Shown: positions 6,956-14,659, numbered from the stretch's first letter. The stretch: DNA of 14,659 nucleotides from Burkholderiales bacterium (GCA_024641225.1 JAHEDN010000019.1:1-14659), one strand, 5' to 3'. Translations and numbers: made by a program. The notes: generated from the sequence alone by a model not told the origin.

Positions 6956-8365
6956 TTAGCGCTTATCCAGGCGATCGCGCCACCGCGCAACCTGCTCGCG
7001 CACCTGGCGGGGGCTGGTGCCGCCGACGTGATCGCGCGCGGCGAGCGAGCCGGCAAGCGTCAACCGATCGAAGACGCCGGCATCGACCTGCGGGGCGAGC
7101 TCCTGCAGCTCGGCGAGAGGCAGCGCGGCCAGGTCGCAGCCGCGCTCCGCCGCGCGCCTGACGGCTTTGGCCACCGCCTCGTGTGCGTCTCGGAAAGGCA
7201 ATCCCTTCTTCACCAGGTAGTCGGCGAGATCCGTGGCGGTAGAGAAGCCGTCCTCCGCGGCGCGCCGCATCTCCGCCGAATCGACCTCGATTCCGGGAAT
7301 CATTTCGGAGAAAGCGCGCAGCGTGTCGAGCACGGTGTCGACGGTGTCGAACAGCGGCTCCTTGTCCTCCTGGTTGTCCTTGTTGTAGGCGAGCGGCTGG
7401 CCCTTCATCAGCACCAGCAGGGCGGTGAGGTGGCCGACCACGCGGCCGGTCTTGCCGCGGGCAAGCTCAGGCACGTCGGGGTTCCTCTTCTGCGGCATGA
7501 TCGACGAGCCCGTGGTGAAGCGGTCGGGCAGCCGCACGAAGCCGTAGCGCGGGCTCATCCACAGCACCAGTTCCTCGGCCAGCCGCGACACGTGCGTCAT
7601 GACCAGCGCCGCCGCAGCAACGAACTCGACGGCGAAGTCGCGGTCGCTGACCGCGTCGAGCGAGTTCTCGCAAAGCGCCTCGAAGCCCAGGCGATCCGCG
7701 ACGAACGCCCGGTCGATCGGGAACGTGGTGCCGGCCAGTGCCGCGGCCCCCAGCGGCAGCCGATTCACCCGCCGGCGCGCGTCGAGCATCCGCTCGCGGT
7801 CGCGCTCGAGCATCTCGACGTAGGCGAGCAGGTGGTGGCCGAAGCTCACCGGCTGCGCCACCTGCAGATGGGTGAAGCCCGGCATCACGGTGTCGACATG
7901 CGCGGCGGCCTGCTCGACCAGCGCGCGCTGCATGGAGCCGAGCGCGTCCCCGATGCGGTCGATTTCGGCACGCAGCCAGAGCCGCACATCGGTGGCCACC
8001 TGGTCGTTGCGCGAACGGCCGGTGTGCAGCCGCTTGCCCGCCTCGCCGACCAGTTCGGTCAGCCGCCGTTCGATGTTGAGGTGCACGTCCTCGAGCGCCA
8101 GCTGCCAGTCGAACTCGCCGCGCTCGATCTCGCCGCGGATCATCGCGAGACCCCGCTCGATGTCGGCCAGGTCTCCAGACGACAGCACGCCGACCCTGGC
8201 AAGCATGGCCGCGTGCGCCAGCGAGCCTTCGATGTCGGCCAGTGCGAGTCGCTGGTCGAAGCCGACGCTGGCGGTGTAGCGCAGCACGAACTCGGCGACC
8301 GGTTCGCTGAACCGGCCCGACCAGCCGCTGTGTTTCCTATCGAGGGAAGAAGAGTCTGCTGACAT
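6956..8365 (-). CDS. argH: Argininosuccinate lyase ArgH
   Basis: Last enzyme of arginine biosynthesis: splits argininosuccinate into arginine and fumarate; cytoplasmic homotetramer of the fumarase/aspartase superfamily. At 469 residues it is close to the usual 457-470. Seen are the WSGRFSEPV opening (15-23), EDVHLNIE (92-99), KRLHTGRSRNDQVATDVRL (111-129), MPGFTHLQVAQPVS (161-174) with the catalytic histidine, and the superfamily signature GSSIMPQKRNPD (286-297) with the catalytic serine. The frame is open upstream to 8545, but similarity begins at the ATG at 8365, which has no clear Shine-Dalgarno sequence. It lies back to back with the histidine kinase gene across 111 bases, the conserved argH-algZ-algR order of Pseudomonas and many betaproteobacteria. 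Confidence 0.96.
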   Translation of the reverse strand: MSADSSSLDRKHSGWSGRFSEPVAEFVLRYTASVGFDQRLALADIEGSLAHAAMLARVGVLSSGDLADIERGLAMIRGEIERGEFDWQLALEDVHLNIERRLTELVGEAGKRLHTGRSRNDQVATDVRLWLRAEIDRIGDALGSMQRALVEQAAAHVDTVMPGFTHLQVAQPVSFGHHLLAYVEMLERDRERMLDARRRVNRLPLGAAALAGTTFPIDRAFVADRLGFEALCENSLDAVSDRDFAVEFVAAAALVMTHVSRLAEELVLWMSPRYGFVRLPDRFTTGSSIMPQKRNPDVPELARGKTGRVVGHLTALLVLMKGQPLAYNKDNQEDKEPLFDTVDTVLDTLRAFSEMIPGIEVDSAEMRRAAEDGFSTATDLADYLVKKGLPFRDAHEAVAKAVRRAAERGCDLAALPLAELQELAPQVDAGVFDRLTLAGSLAARDHVGGTSPRQVREQVARWRDRLDKR

Positions 8366-8476
8366 AATTCGCGGCGCTATCGTTCGATGGGCCTTGGCGC
8401 TCGGCCGGCCCGGACTTCGGCGGGGAGGAACAGTCTTGCGGGCTGCATCAGGCCAGCGGCAGTGTAAGAGCTTGTC

Positions 8477-9580
8477 GTGCCTGCTTCCCTGACAGGCGAT
8501 CACCCATCCGCGCTGCCGATGATTCAGAAGAACGCCACAGGACACGCCGCCTCAAGCCGCGAGGAAACAGCGGCGCCGACGCCGCAGCAGGTCGTGCCCG
8601 ACGGTTGCAACGTCGGCGTCGTGCTGCGCGTCGCGCTCGGCGCCAACGTGGCGCTGGCGCTGGCCATGCTGGTCAGCCACCCCCACTTGCGGGCAGCGTC
8701 GGTCCGCTTCGTCGAGTTGTCGGCGTTGCTCGAGCCGGCGCTGCTGATGTCGCTGCTGGCCTGGTGCGCTTTGCGCCGCTTCCTGCCGCCGCTGTCGCCA
8801 CTGCCCAGACAGCGGGCGCTCGCGTGGCTGGCGCCGGTGGCCTGCACTGCGGCAATGCTCCTGATCATCGAGCCCATTGGCCCGGACCTGCTCGTCGGTC
8901 CGTCCTGGACCGCGTTGCTGGTGGCGCTCATCGCCGGGATCGGCGCGCAGCACTATTTCGAACTGCGTGCGCGCGCCTTTTCGCCGGCAGTGACCGAGGC
9001 GCGTTTCCAGGCCCTGCAGTCGCGCATCCGGCCGCACTTCTTTTTCAACAGCATCAACGCAGTGATTGCCGTCGTGCGCTCCGATCCGCCGCGTGCCGAG
9101 CGGATGCTCGAGTCGGTTGCCGAACTGTTCCGCGCCGTGATGGGCGACGTGCGCAAGCTGGTGCCGCTGGACCAGGAGCTCGATCTTTGCCGCCAGTACG
9201 TCGAGATCGAGCAGACGCGGCTCGGCGACCGGCTTCATGTCGAATGGGACATCGGCGCGGTCCATCCGCGCGCGCGGGTGCCGCAGCTGCTCCTGCAGCC
9301 GGTGATCGAAAACGCGGTGCGCTATGGCGCGGAACGCCTCGCCGGCGATTGCCGCATCGTCGTGCGCATCCGGCAGCTCGGCTTCCGGCTCGAGATGTTC
9401 GTCAGCAATCCGGTCGCCAAGGACCCGCTGCAGCGCGAGGGCAACCAGATCGGCCTCGCCAACATCCGCGGCCGCCTGGCTTTGATCTACGATCTCGAAG
9501 GTGAGTTGGCGACACGCGTGCGCCACGACCGATTCGAGCTGACAATGACCATTCCTGTTGAGAAGCGAGCCACCGGATGA
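8477..9580 (+). CDS. algZ: LytS/AlgZ-type sensor histidine kinase
   Basis: Membrane sensor kinase of the His_kinase (LytS/AlgZ/FimS) family, which works with a LytTR regulator; in Pseudomonas this pair controls alginate, twitching and virulence. Hydrophobic helices lie near 46-68, 84-100, 115-133 and 142-158. The dimerisation/phospho-acceptor segment is LQSRIRPHFFFNSINA (180-195) with His187. The ATP-binding domain has an N-box LLLQPVIENAVRYG (271-284) and a G-box GNQIGLANIRGRLALIY (322-338). There is no separate extracytoplasmic sensor domain. The GTG start at 8477 is chosen because AAGAG lies six bases before it; an ATG at 8519 without such a site is the alternative (14 residues shorter). 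The stop overlaps the regulator start (ATGA). The target pathway here is unknown. Confidence 0.9.
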   Translation: MPASLTGDHPSALPMIQKNATGHAASSREETAAPTPQQVVPDGCNVGVVLRVALGANVALALAMLVSHPHLRAASVRFVELSALLEPALLMSLLAWCALRRFLPPLSPLPRQRALAWLAPVACTAAMLLIIEPIGPDLLVGPSWTALLVALIAGIGAQHYFELRARAFSPAVTEARFQALQSRIRPHFFFNSINAVIAVVRSDPPRAERMLESVAELFRAVMGDVRKLVPLDQELDLCRQYVEIEQTRLGDRLHVEWDIGAVHPRARVPQLLLQPVIENAVRYGAERLAGDCRIVVRIRQLGFRLEMFVSNPVAKDPLQREGNQIGLANIRGRLALIYDLEGELATRVRHDRFELTMTIPVEKRATG

Positions 9581-10353
9581 CCACAAAGATCCTGATCGTC
9601 GACGACGAGCCGCCGGCGCGGATGCGGATGCAGCAGCTGCTGGCCGAGATTGCGACGCAGTTTCCGTCGCAGGTGGTGGCCGCCGTCGACAGCGGTCCGG
9701 CGGCGCTGGAGGCCGTCGACCGCGACGCGCCCGACATCGTGCTGCTCGACATCTCGATGCCGGGAATGAACGGCATCGAGGTGGCGCGCCATCTCGCGGT
9801 TCGCGACCAACCGCCGGCGGTGATCTTCGTCACCGCGCACGACGAGCACGCGCTCGAGGCGTTCGAGGTGCGCGCGCTCGACTACCTGCTCAAGCCGGTT
9901 CGTGCCGATCGTCTGGTGGCGTCGCTTGCGCGCGCGAGCCGGCTGAAACAGAACGAGCCGCGGCTCGAGGAGATCGCGCGTGCGCTCGGCAGCCAGCGCA
10001 CGCACCTGACGATCTCCGAGCGCGGGCGCATGTCGCTGGTGCCGGTCGAGGACATCGTCTTCCTGCGTGCCGAACTGAAGTACGTCACCATCCGCACGCC
10101 GCAGCGCGAGCACCTGACCGAGGAATCGCTGACTTCGCTGGAAGAGGAATTCGGGCCGCGCTTCGTGCGCATTCACCGCAACACGCTGGTCGCGCGAAAG
10201 TCGATCCGCGGCTTCGAGCGGGTGCGCGGTGCGGTCGACAACGAGGGGGAAGGCGGCGAGGGGCACTGGGAGGTACTGCTGAAGGAATTGCCGGACCGTC
10301 TGCCGATTTCTCGGCGGCAGTGGCCGCTCGTCAAGCAGACGACGCTTGCCTGA
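9577..10353 (+). CDS. algR: LytTR-family response regulator, AlgR-like
   Basis: Two-component response regulator and partner of the overlapping kinase gene. The receiver domain (about 3-120) has the acidic pocket Asp9-Asp10, phospho-acceptor Asp58 in DIVLLDISMPGMNG (53-66), Thr86, and Lys106 in LLKPV. A linker leads to a LytTR DNA-binding domain (about 140-252) with MSLVPVEDIVFLRAELKYVTI (152-172) and FVRIHRNTLVARKSI (196-210). LytTR proteins bind paired direct repeats upstream of targets. An acidic glycine-rich insert DNEGEGGEG (221-229) sits before the conserved GHWEVLL strand and is longer than I expect for AlgR. The gene ends 12 bases from the stop of the convergent SMP-30 gene, leaving no room for a terminator. 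In Pseudomonas hemC follows algR; here it does not. Confidence 0.93.
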   Translation: MTTKILIVDDEPPARMRMQQLLAEIATQFPSQVVAAVDSGPAALEAVDRDAPDIVLLDISMPGMNGIEVARHLAVRDQPPAVIFVTAHDEHALEAFEVRALDYLLKPVRADRLVASLARASRLKQNEPRLEEIARALGSQRTHLTISERGRMSLVPVEDIVFLRAELKYVTIRTPQREHLTEESLTSLEEEFGPRFVRIHRNTLVARKSIRGFERVRGAVDNEGEGGEGHWEVLLKELPDRLPISRRQWPLVKQTTLA

Positions 10354-10365
10354 GGCAGGCGCCGC

Positions 10366-11361
10366 TCAGCGATCGGCGAAGCGCTGCACCGGTACGCCGG
10401 CCACCGAGACGCGCAGCATCAGCAGCCGGCCGGCGCCGGGATGGCGTGCCAGGGACGCCGCATCGAGGCCGCGGCGTGCGCTGGTCACGAACAGCGTCTG
10501 CATGTCAGGGCCGCCGAAGCAGGGCATCGTCGGGCGCGGCTCGGGCAGTTCGATCCGCTGCACCAGCTTGCCGTCGAAGTCGAAGCGATTCAGGCACGAC
10601 GCGCTGATGCCCGCGCTCCAGTAGCCGCCGTCAACATCGCAGGCCCCGCCATCGGGCCGGCCGAGTTCGTTGGTCAGCGTGCGTACCGAAGTGCGGCTGC
10701 CGACCATGCCAGTGGCCGGATCGAAGTCCCAGCGGTCGATCGTCGGTCCGCGCGAGTCCGAGTGAAACATCGCGCGGCCGTCGGCCGACCAGGCCAGTCC
10801 GTTGGAGACGCGGTAGCCGGTGCTGATGCGACGGCAGCGCCCGTCGGCGCTGATCCGATAAAGGCTGCCCACCGGGGCGCGCTCCGGGCTTTCCTCGATG
10901 GAGCCGACCCAGAAGGCACCATCGGGCCCGACTTTGCCGTCGTTGAGCCGATGATCGGGGCGATCAGGCTCGGGCCGCACCAGAAGGTCGAGCTCGCCGG
11001 TCGCCGGCGTGAAGAAATACACGCCGTCGGCCAAGGCCAGCAGCAGGCGGCCGGAGCGGGCTAGCCCTATGGAGCAGGCTTTCTGCGGCAACTCGAATCG
11101 ACGGTGTGCGCGAGCGGCCAGGTCGGCATCGACGCTTACGTCGAAATCGAGCCCGTGAAGCTCCCGGGCCTCCAGGTCGACCCACCAGAGTTTGCCGGTC
11201 TGCGCATCCCACGTCGGCGCCTCGGCCAGTTCGAACGGACCGAGCGGCGTGCCGCCGGCGTCGGCCAGCACGTGCGGTGGCTGCAGGACTTCGACGGGCT
11301 TCAGGGACGTCATGTGGCCGGTTGCCGCGCCGGAGTTTTCGGGCGCATGGCGGTGCAACAT
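10366..11361 (-). CDS. SMP-30/gluconolactonase (LRE) family protein
   Basis: Six-bladed beta-propeller of the SMP-30/gluconolactonase family, members of which hydrolyse sugar lactones (gluconolactone, arabinolactone, xylonolactone) using one divalent metal. The four expected metal-site residues can be placed: Glu47 in ELAEAPTWD (44-52), Asn140 in HRLNDGKVGPDGAFWVG (137-153), Asn187 in RVSNGLAWSADG (184-195) and Asp237 in GRPDGGACDVDGGYW (234-248). It is therefore probably an active lactonase, but the substrate cannot be read from sequence. Length is 331 residues from the ATG at 11361, which has AAGG six bases upstream; a TTG at 11367 and an ATG at 11313 are less likely. It follows ppc on the same strand after 81 bases and is convergent with algR. 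There is no sugar dehydrogenase or dehydratase partner nearby. Confidence 0.88.
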   Translation of the reverse strand: MLHRHAPENSGAATGHMTSLKPVEVLQPPHVLADAGGTPLGPFELAEAPTWDAQTGKLWWVDLEARELHGLDFDVSVDADLAARAHRRFELPQKACSIGLARSGRLLLALADGVYFFTPATGELDLLVRPEPDRPDHRLNDGKVGPDGAFWVGSIEESPERAPVGSLYRISADGRCRRISTGYRVSNGLAWSADGRAMFHSDSRGPTIDRWDFDPATGMVGSRTSVRTLTNELGRPDGGACDVDGGYWSAGISASCLNRFDFDGKLVQRIELPEPRPTMPCFGGPDMQTLFVTSARRGLDAASLARHPGAGRLLMLRVSVAGVPVQRFADR

Positions 11362-11379
11362 TCGCAACCTTACACCCGC

Positions 11380-11414
11380 GAAATCCGCGATGAGGGGCGA
11401 GATTTCACATCGCG
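11380..11414 (-). repeat. Two overlapping inverted repeats between ppc and the SMP-30 gene
   Basis: The 81-base gap holds two competing hairpin possibilities. GAAATC (11380-11385) pairs with GATTTC (11401-11406), extended by a further GCG/CGC match after a one-base bulge. CGCGATG (11386-11392) pairs with CATCGCG (11408-11414). Both cannot form together because their arms interleave. No T tract follows, so neither looks like a standard terminator for ppc. Function unknown. Confidence 0.35.
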
Positions 11415-11442
11415 CACAAACGCCAAGAGCAGGCCCCGGTGT

Positions 11443-14196
11443 TCAGCCCGTGTTCCGCAGGCCGGCTGAGATGCCGTTGATGGTCAGGTGGATGCTTCGC
11501 TTGGCGCGCTCATCGAGGCGCCCGTGCCGATGGCGCTTGATCAGTTCGACCTGGAGGTGGTTCAGCGGGTCCAGGTAGGGAAGCCGATGGCGAATCCTGA
11601 GCGCGAGTTCAGGGCTCGATTCGAGCAGTGCGCGCTGGCCGCTGATCGCGAGCCAGTGTTTGACGGTGAGTTTCCACTCGCGTTCGATCGAAGCAAAGAT
11701 CTCGGCGCCGCGCCTGCGATCGGCAGCGAGCTGGGCGTAGCGGCTGGCAATTGCCAGATCGGTCTTCGCCAGCACCATCTCCATGTTCGAAGTCAGCGCG
11801 CGGAAAAACGGCCATTCGGCGAGCATTCGGCCGAGCAGCTGCTTGCGCGCCCGCCGTGCGGCGGCCGTGCCGGCGGACCTGAGAAAACCCGCGATGCCGC
11901 TGCCGAAGCCGAACCATCCCGGCAGCAGGATGCGGCACTGGCCCCACGAGAACACCCACGGAATCGCGCGCAGGTCCTCGATGCGTCCGCTGTGCCTCCT
12001 CGCTGCCGGACGGCTGCCGATGTTCAGTTCGGTAATCTCGTTGATCGGCGTCGCGCTGAAGAAATACTCGGCAAACCCATCGTGCTCGTACACCAACTCG
12101 CGGTACGCGCGGTGGGCATGGACGGCAATCTCCTCGAGCGCCGCCTCGAAGCCGCCGTCTCCCGCCCATGTATCGGGCTCGAGCAGGCTCGCCTGCAGCA
12201 CTGCCGAGACGAGCAGCTCAATGTGGCGCCGACCGATGCGCGGGTCGGCATACTTGGCGTGAATGATCTCGCCCTGCTCGGTCAGCCGTATGGCACCACC
12301 CACGGTGCCGGGCGGCTGCGCCAGGATCGCCTCGAAGCTCGGGCCGCCGCCGCGGCCGACGGTGCCGCCACGACCGTGGAACAGCCGCAGCCGGACGCCG
12401 TTCGCGTCGAACAGCCGTCGCAATGTTCGCGTCGCCTTGTACAGGCTCCAGTTCGATGCCAGGAAGCCGCCGTCCTTGTTGCTGTCCGAGTAGCCGAGCA
12501 TCACCTCCTGAATCGGTCGACCGCCCACCGCGGGCACGAGCAGGTGGCGCAGTCCGGGATGCTCGAGCAGTTCGCCCATTACCTGCGGCGCGCGCTCGAG
12601 GTCGTCGATCGTCTCGAACAACGGCACGACCATCAGCGCACAGCAGCGCAGCTCGGTGCCGTGCAGCAGGCCGCACTCCTTCTGCAGCAGCAGCACCTCG
12701 AGCAGATCGGACAGGCGCTCGGTGTGCGAGACGATGTGCTTGTCGATCGATCGGTCACCGAAGCGCTTGCGCAGCTCGCGCGCGGTGTCGAACACGGCCA
12801 GTTCGGCCTGCGTGCGCTCGGTGTAGGCCAGATGCGGCGACACCAGCGGGCGCGTGTGCGCCAGTTCGCGCGCCAGCAGACGTACGCGCTGAGCTTCGTC
12901 GAGGCGGCGGTAGTCCGGCGTCACCTCGGCGGCGGCCAGCAGTTCGGCGACCACCGACTCGAAGACGTCCGAGCTCTGCCGGAGGTCAAGAGTGGCGCCA
13001 TGAAATCCGAATATCCCGACGGCGCGTGCCAGCGGCGCCAGCCGCGGTCGGATGAGCGCGCCTGCGCCGTGGCCGTCCAGTGATCGGGCGATGAGCCTCA
13101 GGTCGGAGCCGAAATCGTCCGCCGACGCATAGGGCTCGGCGGCACCCAGCGCGGGCCGAGCGCGAAGGTCCACGCGCAACGCCTGGGCGGTCGCCAGCAG
13201 CCTCGCATAGACCCCGGTCAGGGCGCGTCGGTAAGGCTCGTCGAGACGGTGCGGCGATGGGTCCGGGCTGCGCTCCGCAAGCCGTGCAAGCGCGGGCTCG
13301 ACCCTGGCCAGCATCGCCGACAGCGGCAGTTCGGCGCCGAGCGCATGCACCTCGTGCGCATAGTGCTCGAACATCACCTGCGCCTGCGCGGCCAGCGCGC
13401 GGCGCGTGGTCTCGGCCGCGACCTGCGGATGGCCATCGCGGTCGCCGCCGATCCATGAGCCCAGGCGCAGGAACGGCGGCAGGGGCGAGGCATCGAAGCG
13501 CTCCTCCAGCTCCTCGTACACGGCCGGCATCTGCGGCACGAAGGTCGAGCGCCAGTAGGCGAGCGCGTTGTCGATCTCGTCAAAGACCGTCAGCCGGGCC
13601 GACCGAAGGATCCGCGTCAGCCACAGGGTCGCCACCTGCGTGGCGAGCCCACGTTCCGCCGCTGCGACGGCATCGCGATCGCCAAGAGAGGAGGCCTGGT
13701 CGCGCGCATCCAGGCCGGCGGCGATAGCGCGCTCGGTGTCGAGGATGCTCTTGCGCTGCACTTCGGTCGGGTGGGCGGTGAGCACCGGCATCACGTCGGC
13801 GTCGACGAGCACGTCGCGCACCGCCGATGGGGCAAGACCACGAGCGGCGAATCGCTGCGCCGTATCGGCGATGCTCCCCACGGCGGCCCGGCCTTCGCGG
13901 CCGAACTGCCGCAGCTGGCGGACCTGCGCCAGGTCCTCGGCGATATTGGCCAGCAGGGAGAAGTAGCTGAACGCGCGCACGACGCTCATCGTGTCGTCGG
14001 GCGACAGCCGTTGCAGCAGGCGGTCGAGCAGCCGTGCGTCTTCCAGGCCGCCGTGTCGGCGGAAGCGCGTGGCGGTCTGCCGGATCTCCTCGACGGCGCC
14101 GAACAGCGCCTCGCCCTCGAAATGCCTGAGCGTCTCGCCGAGCAGCCTGCCGAGCAGGCGAATGTCGTCGCGCAGGAACGATTCGTGGGCCGGCAT
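11443..14196 (-). CDS. ppc: Phosphoenolpyruvate carboxylase
   Basis: Anaplerotic enzyme: converts phosphoenolpyruvate and bicarbonate to oxaloacetate and phosphate; cytoplasmic homotetramer. At 917 residues it is slightly longer than E. coli (883). All hallmark motifs are present: VLTAHPTEVQRKS (138-150) with catalytic His142, GSWIGGDRDGHP (246-257), GIFGFHGATLDLRQ (394-407), GYSDSNKDGGFLASNWSLYKA (568-588), the FHGRGGTVGRGGGP loop (606-619), MVLAKTD near the allosteric aspartate site, and the C-terminal GLRNTG whose Asn matches the E. coli aspartate-binding Asn881. Feedback inhibition by aspartate is therefore likely retained. The ATG at 14196 fits the family N-terminus, though it has no clear ribosome binding site. 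It is flanked by xdhC-like and SMP-30 genes on the same strand; hemC, often a neighbour of ppc in betaproteobacteria, is absent. Confidence 0.96.
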   Translation of the reverse strand: MPAHESFLRDDIRLLGRLLGETLRHFEGEALFGAVEEIRQTATRFRRHGGLEDARLLDRLLQRLSPDDTMSVVRAFSYFSLLANIAEDLAQVRQLRQFGREGRAAVGSIADTAQRFAARGLAPSAVRDVLVDADVMPVLTAHPTEVQRKSILDTERAIAAGLDARDQASSLGDRDAVAAAERGLATQVATLWLTRILRSARLTVFDEIDNALAYWRSTFVPQMPAVYEELEERFDASPLPPFLRLGSWIGGDRDGHPQVAAETTRRALAAQAQVMFEHYAHEVHALGAELPLSAMLARVEPALARLAERSPDPSPHRLDEPYRRALTGVYARLLATAQALRVDLRARPALGAAEPYASADDFGSDLRLIARSLDGHGAGALIRPRLAPLARAVGIFGFHGATLDLRQSSDVFESVVAELLAAAEVTPDYRRLDEAQRVRLLARELAHTRPLVSPHLAYTERTQAELAVFDTARELRKRFGDRSIDKHIVSHTERLSDLLEVLLLQKECGLLHGTELRCCALMVVPLFETIDDLERAPQVMGELLEHPGLRHLLVPAVGGRPIQEVMLGYSDSNKDGGFLASNWSLYKATRTLRRLFDANGVRLRLFHGRGGTVGRGGGPSFEAILAQPPGTVGGAIRLTEQGEIIHAKYADPRIGRRHIELLVSAVLQASLLEPDTWAGDGGFEAALEEIAVHAHRAYRELVYEHDGFAEYFFSATPINEITELNIGSRPAARRHSGRIEDLRAIPWVFSWGQCRILLPGWFGFGSGIAGFLRSAGTAAARRARKQLLGRMLAEWPFFRALTSNMEMVLAKTDLAIASRYAQLAADRRRGAEIFASIEREWKLTVKHWLAISGQRALLESSPELALRIRHRLPYLDPLNHLQVELIKRHRHGRLDERAKRSIHLTINGISAGLRNTG

Positions 14197-14224
14197 TTCG
14201 TGCTGCTGCTGCGGCGTCGGGTAC

Positions 14225-14244
14225 GTCCGCGCGATCAGGCGGAC
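14225..14244 (-). repeat. Short inverted repeat upstream of ppc
   Basis: GTCCGC (14225-14230) and GCGGAC (14239-14244) are perfect inverted copies around an 8-base centre, with a further GGT/ACC match outside a bulge. It lies in the 88-base gap between the xdhC-like stop and the ppc start, about 30 bases before the ppc ATG. It could be an operator or an mRNA leader hairpin, but in such GC-rich DNA it could also be chance. No T run follows, so it is not a clear terminator. Confidence 0.25.
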
Positions 14245-14284
14245 CCGAGGTGCGCCGCGTGGCTGCGCACGGATCGAGACGGGG

Positions 14285-14659
14285 TCAGCTGACGCAACCG
14301 GCTTCGAGCGCAGTGGCCGCGCCGATGCGCTCGGGCGGAGCGATGCGATAGCCGTACTTCACGGCGGTCATTTCGGCGAGGATCGCCACTGCGATCTCCG
14401 GCGGCGTGCGCGCGCCGTTTTTCAACCCGACAGGCCCGTGCAGGCGCGCCAGCTGTTCGTCGCTGACGCCGAACTCCCTCAGCCGCTCCTTGCGCTTGGC
14501 CTGGTTGCGCAGCGAACCGATGGCGCCGACGTAGAACGCCGGGGATTTCAGCGCCTCGATCAGCGCCAGGTCGTCGAGTTTCGGATCGTGTGTCAGCGCG
14601 AGGATTGCGGTGTGTGTGTCCGGCTTCAGTTCGACCACAGTGTCGTCGGGCATCGTGCG
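14285..14659 (-). CDS. XdhC/CoxI family protein, C-terminal part (5' end cut by window)
   Basis: The 124 visible residues form the Rossmann-like C-terminal domain of the XdhC/CoxI family, proteins that receive molybdenum cofactor, help sulfurate it and insert it into xanthine dehydrogenase-type enzymes. Diagnostic segments are TAILALTHDPKLDDLALIEA, FYVGAIGSLRNQAKRKERL, LHGPVGLKNGARTPPEIAVAILAEM and a short C-terminal tail. The frame is open through the window end (codons CGC ACG precede an internal ATG at 14653), so that ATG is almost certainly internal and the gene starts outside. The N-terminal XdhC/CoxI domain is missing from view. It may be a stand-alone accessory protein or part of an xdhABC-type operon upstream. 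Confidence 0.88.
   Translation of the reverse strand, partial: RTMPDDTVVELKPDTHTAILALTHDPKLDDLALIEALKSPAFYVGAIGSLRNQAKRKERLREFGVSDEQLARLHGPVGLKNGARTPPEIAVAILAEMTAVKYGYRIAPPERIGAATALEAGCVS

Noticed and set aside
6497..8362. Very long open frame on the plus strand opposite dctQ and argH
   Set aside because: It is antisense to clearly recognised argH and dctQ sequence; its translation is low-complexity Arg/His/Gln-rich and resembles no family. Long antisense frames are expected in high-GC DNA.
10354..10365. Possible bidirectional terminator between algR and the SMP-30 gene
   Set aside because: The gap is only 12 bases and holds no hairpin or T run.
11488..13083. Long plus-strand open frame opposite ppc
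   Set aside because: It is the mirror of ppc codons; the translation has no recognisable domain, and ppc motifs are intact throughout on the minus strand.
14197..14215. Short CAG/CTG repeat just upstream of the ppc ATG
   Set aside because: Only about four imperfect units in GC-rich DNA; too short to argue for phase variation.
14284..14293. 10-base palindrome GTCAGCTGAC at the xdhC-like stop codon
   Set aside because: It overlaps the coding end, is short, and has no further symmetry or repeat elsewhere in the gap; best taken as chance.
1..14659. Mobile elements, CRISPR arrays, tRNA/rRNA genes, phage or defence genes
   Set aside because: No transposase, integrase, terminal repeats, regularly spaced repeats or RNA gene signatures were seen; nearly all bases are explained by recognised genes.

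Overview
The window is ordinary, gene-dense chromosome from a high-GC Gram-negative bacterium, most likely a betaproteobacterium of the Burkholderiales. This rests on gene content and order: darP/yjgA is divergent from pmbA with mog behind it, and argH is back to back with an algZ/algR (LytS/LytTR) pair. It also fits the very GC-rich codon use of the housekeeping genes. I found no mobile element, CRISPR array, tRNA or rRNA. All gaps between genes are under about 165 bases.

Layout. (1) 1-1654, minus strand: a tightly overlapping operon darP (ribosome maturation) > mog (molybdopterin adenylyltransferase) > an alpha/beta-hydrolase carboxylesterase cut by the window start. (2) 1717-3066, plus: pmbA/tldE, diverging from darP across a 62-base gap that holds a perfect palindrome. 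(3) 3228-6852: a complete TRAP transporter in an unusual tail-to-tail layout. The binding protein dctP is on plus and the membrane pair dctQ-dctM is on minus, with a strong intrinsic terminator between them. The binding protein closely resembles TakP, a 2-oxo-acid/Na+ binding protein. (4) 6956-8365, minus: argH. (5) 8477-10353, plus: a LytS-type histidine kinase overlapping its LytTR response regulator (AlgZ/AlgR-like). (6) 10366-14659, minus: an SMP-30/gluconolactonase-family protein, phosphoenolpyruvate carboxylase (ppc), and the C-terminal part of an XdhC-family protein running off the window end.

How they fit together. TRAP-mediated uptake of 2-oxo acids such as pyruvate would feed the same metabolic node that PEP carboxylase replenishes, and ArgH releases fumarate into it. 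Mog and XdhC both serve molybdenum enzymes, but they lie at opposite ends and no molybdoenzyme is visible. The TRAP genes look poorer in GC (hand-counted lines mostly 55-60%, one at 70%) than their neighbours (68-82%), which suggests they were acquired separately. No clear undescribed system is visible. The most notable points are the split TRAP layout, a binding protein carrying both a Tat motif and a lipobox, the darP palindrome with its embedded -10-like element, and the absence of hemC behind algR.
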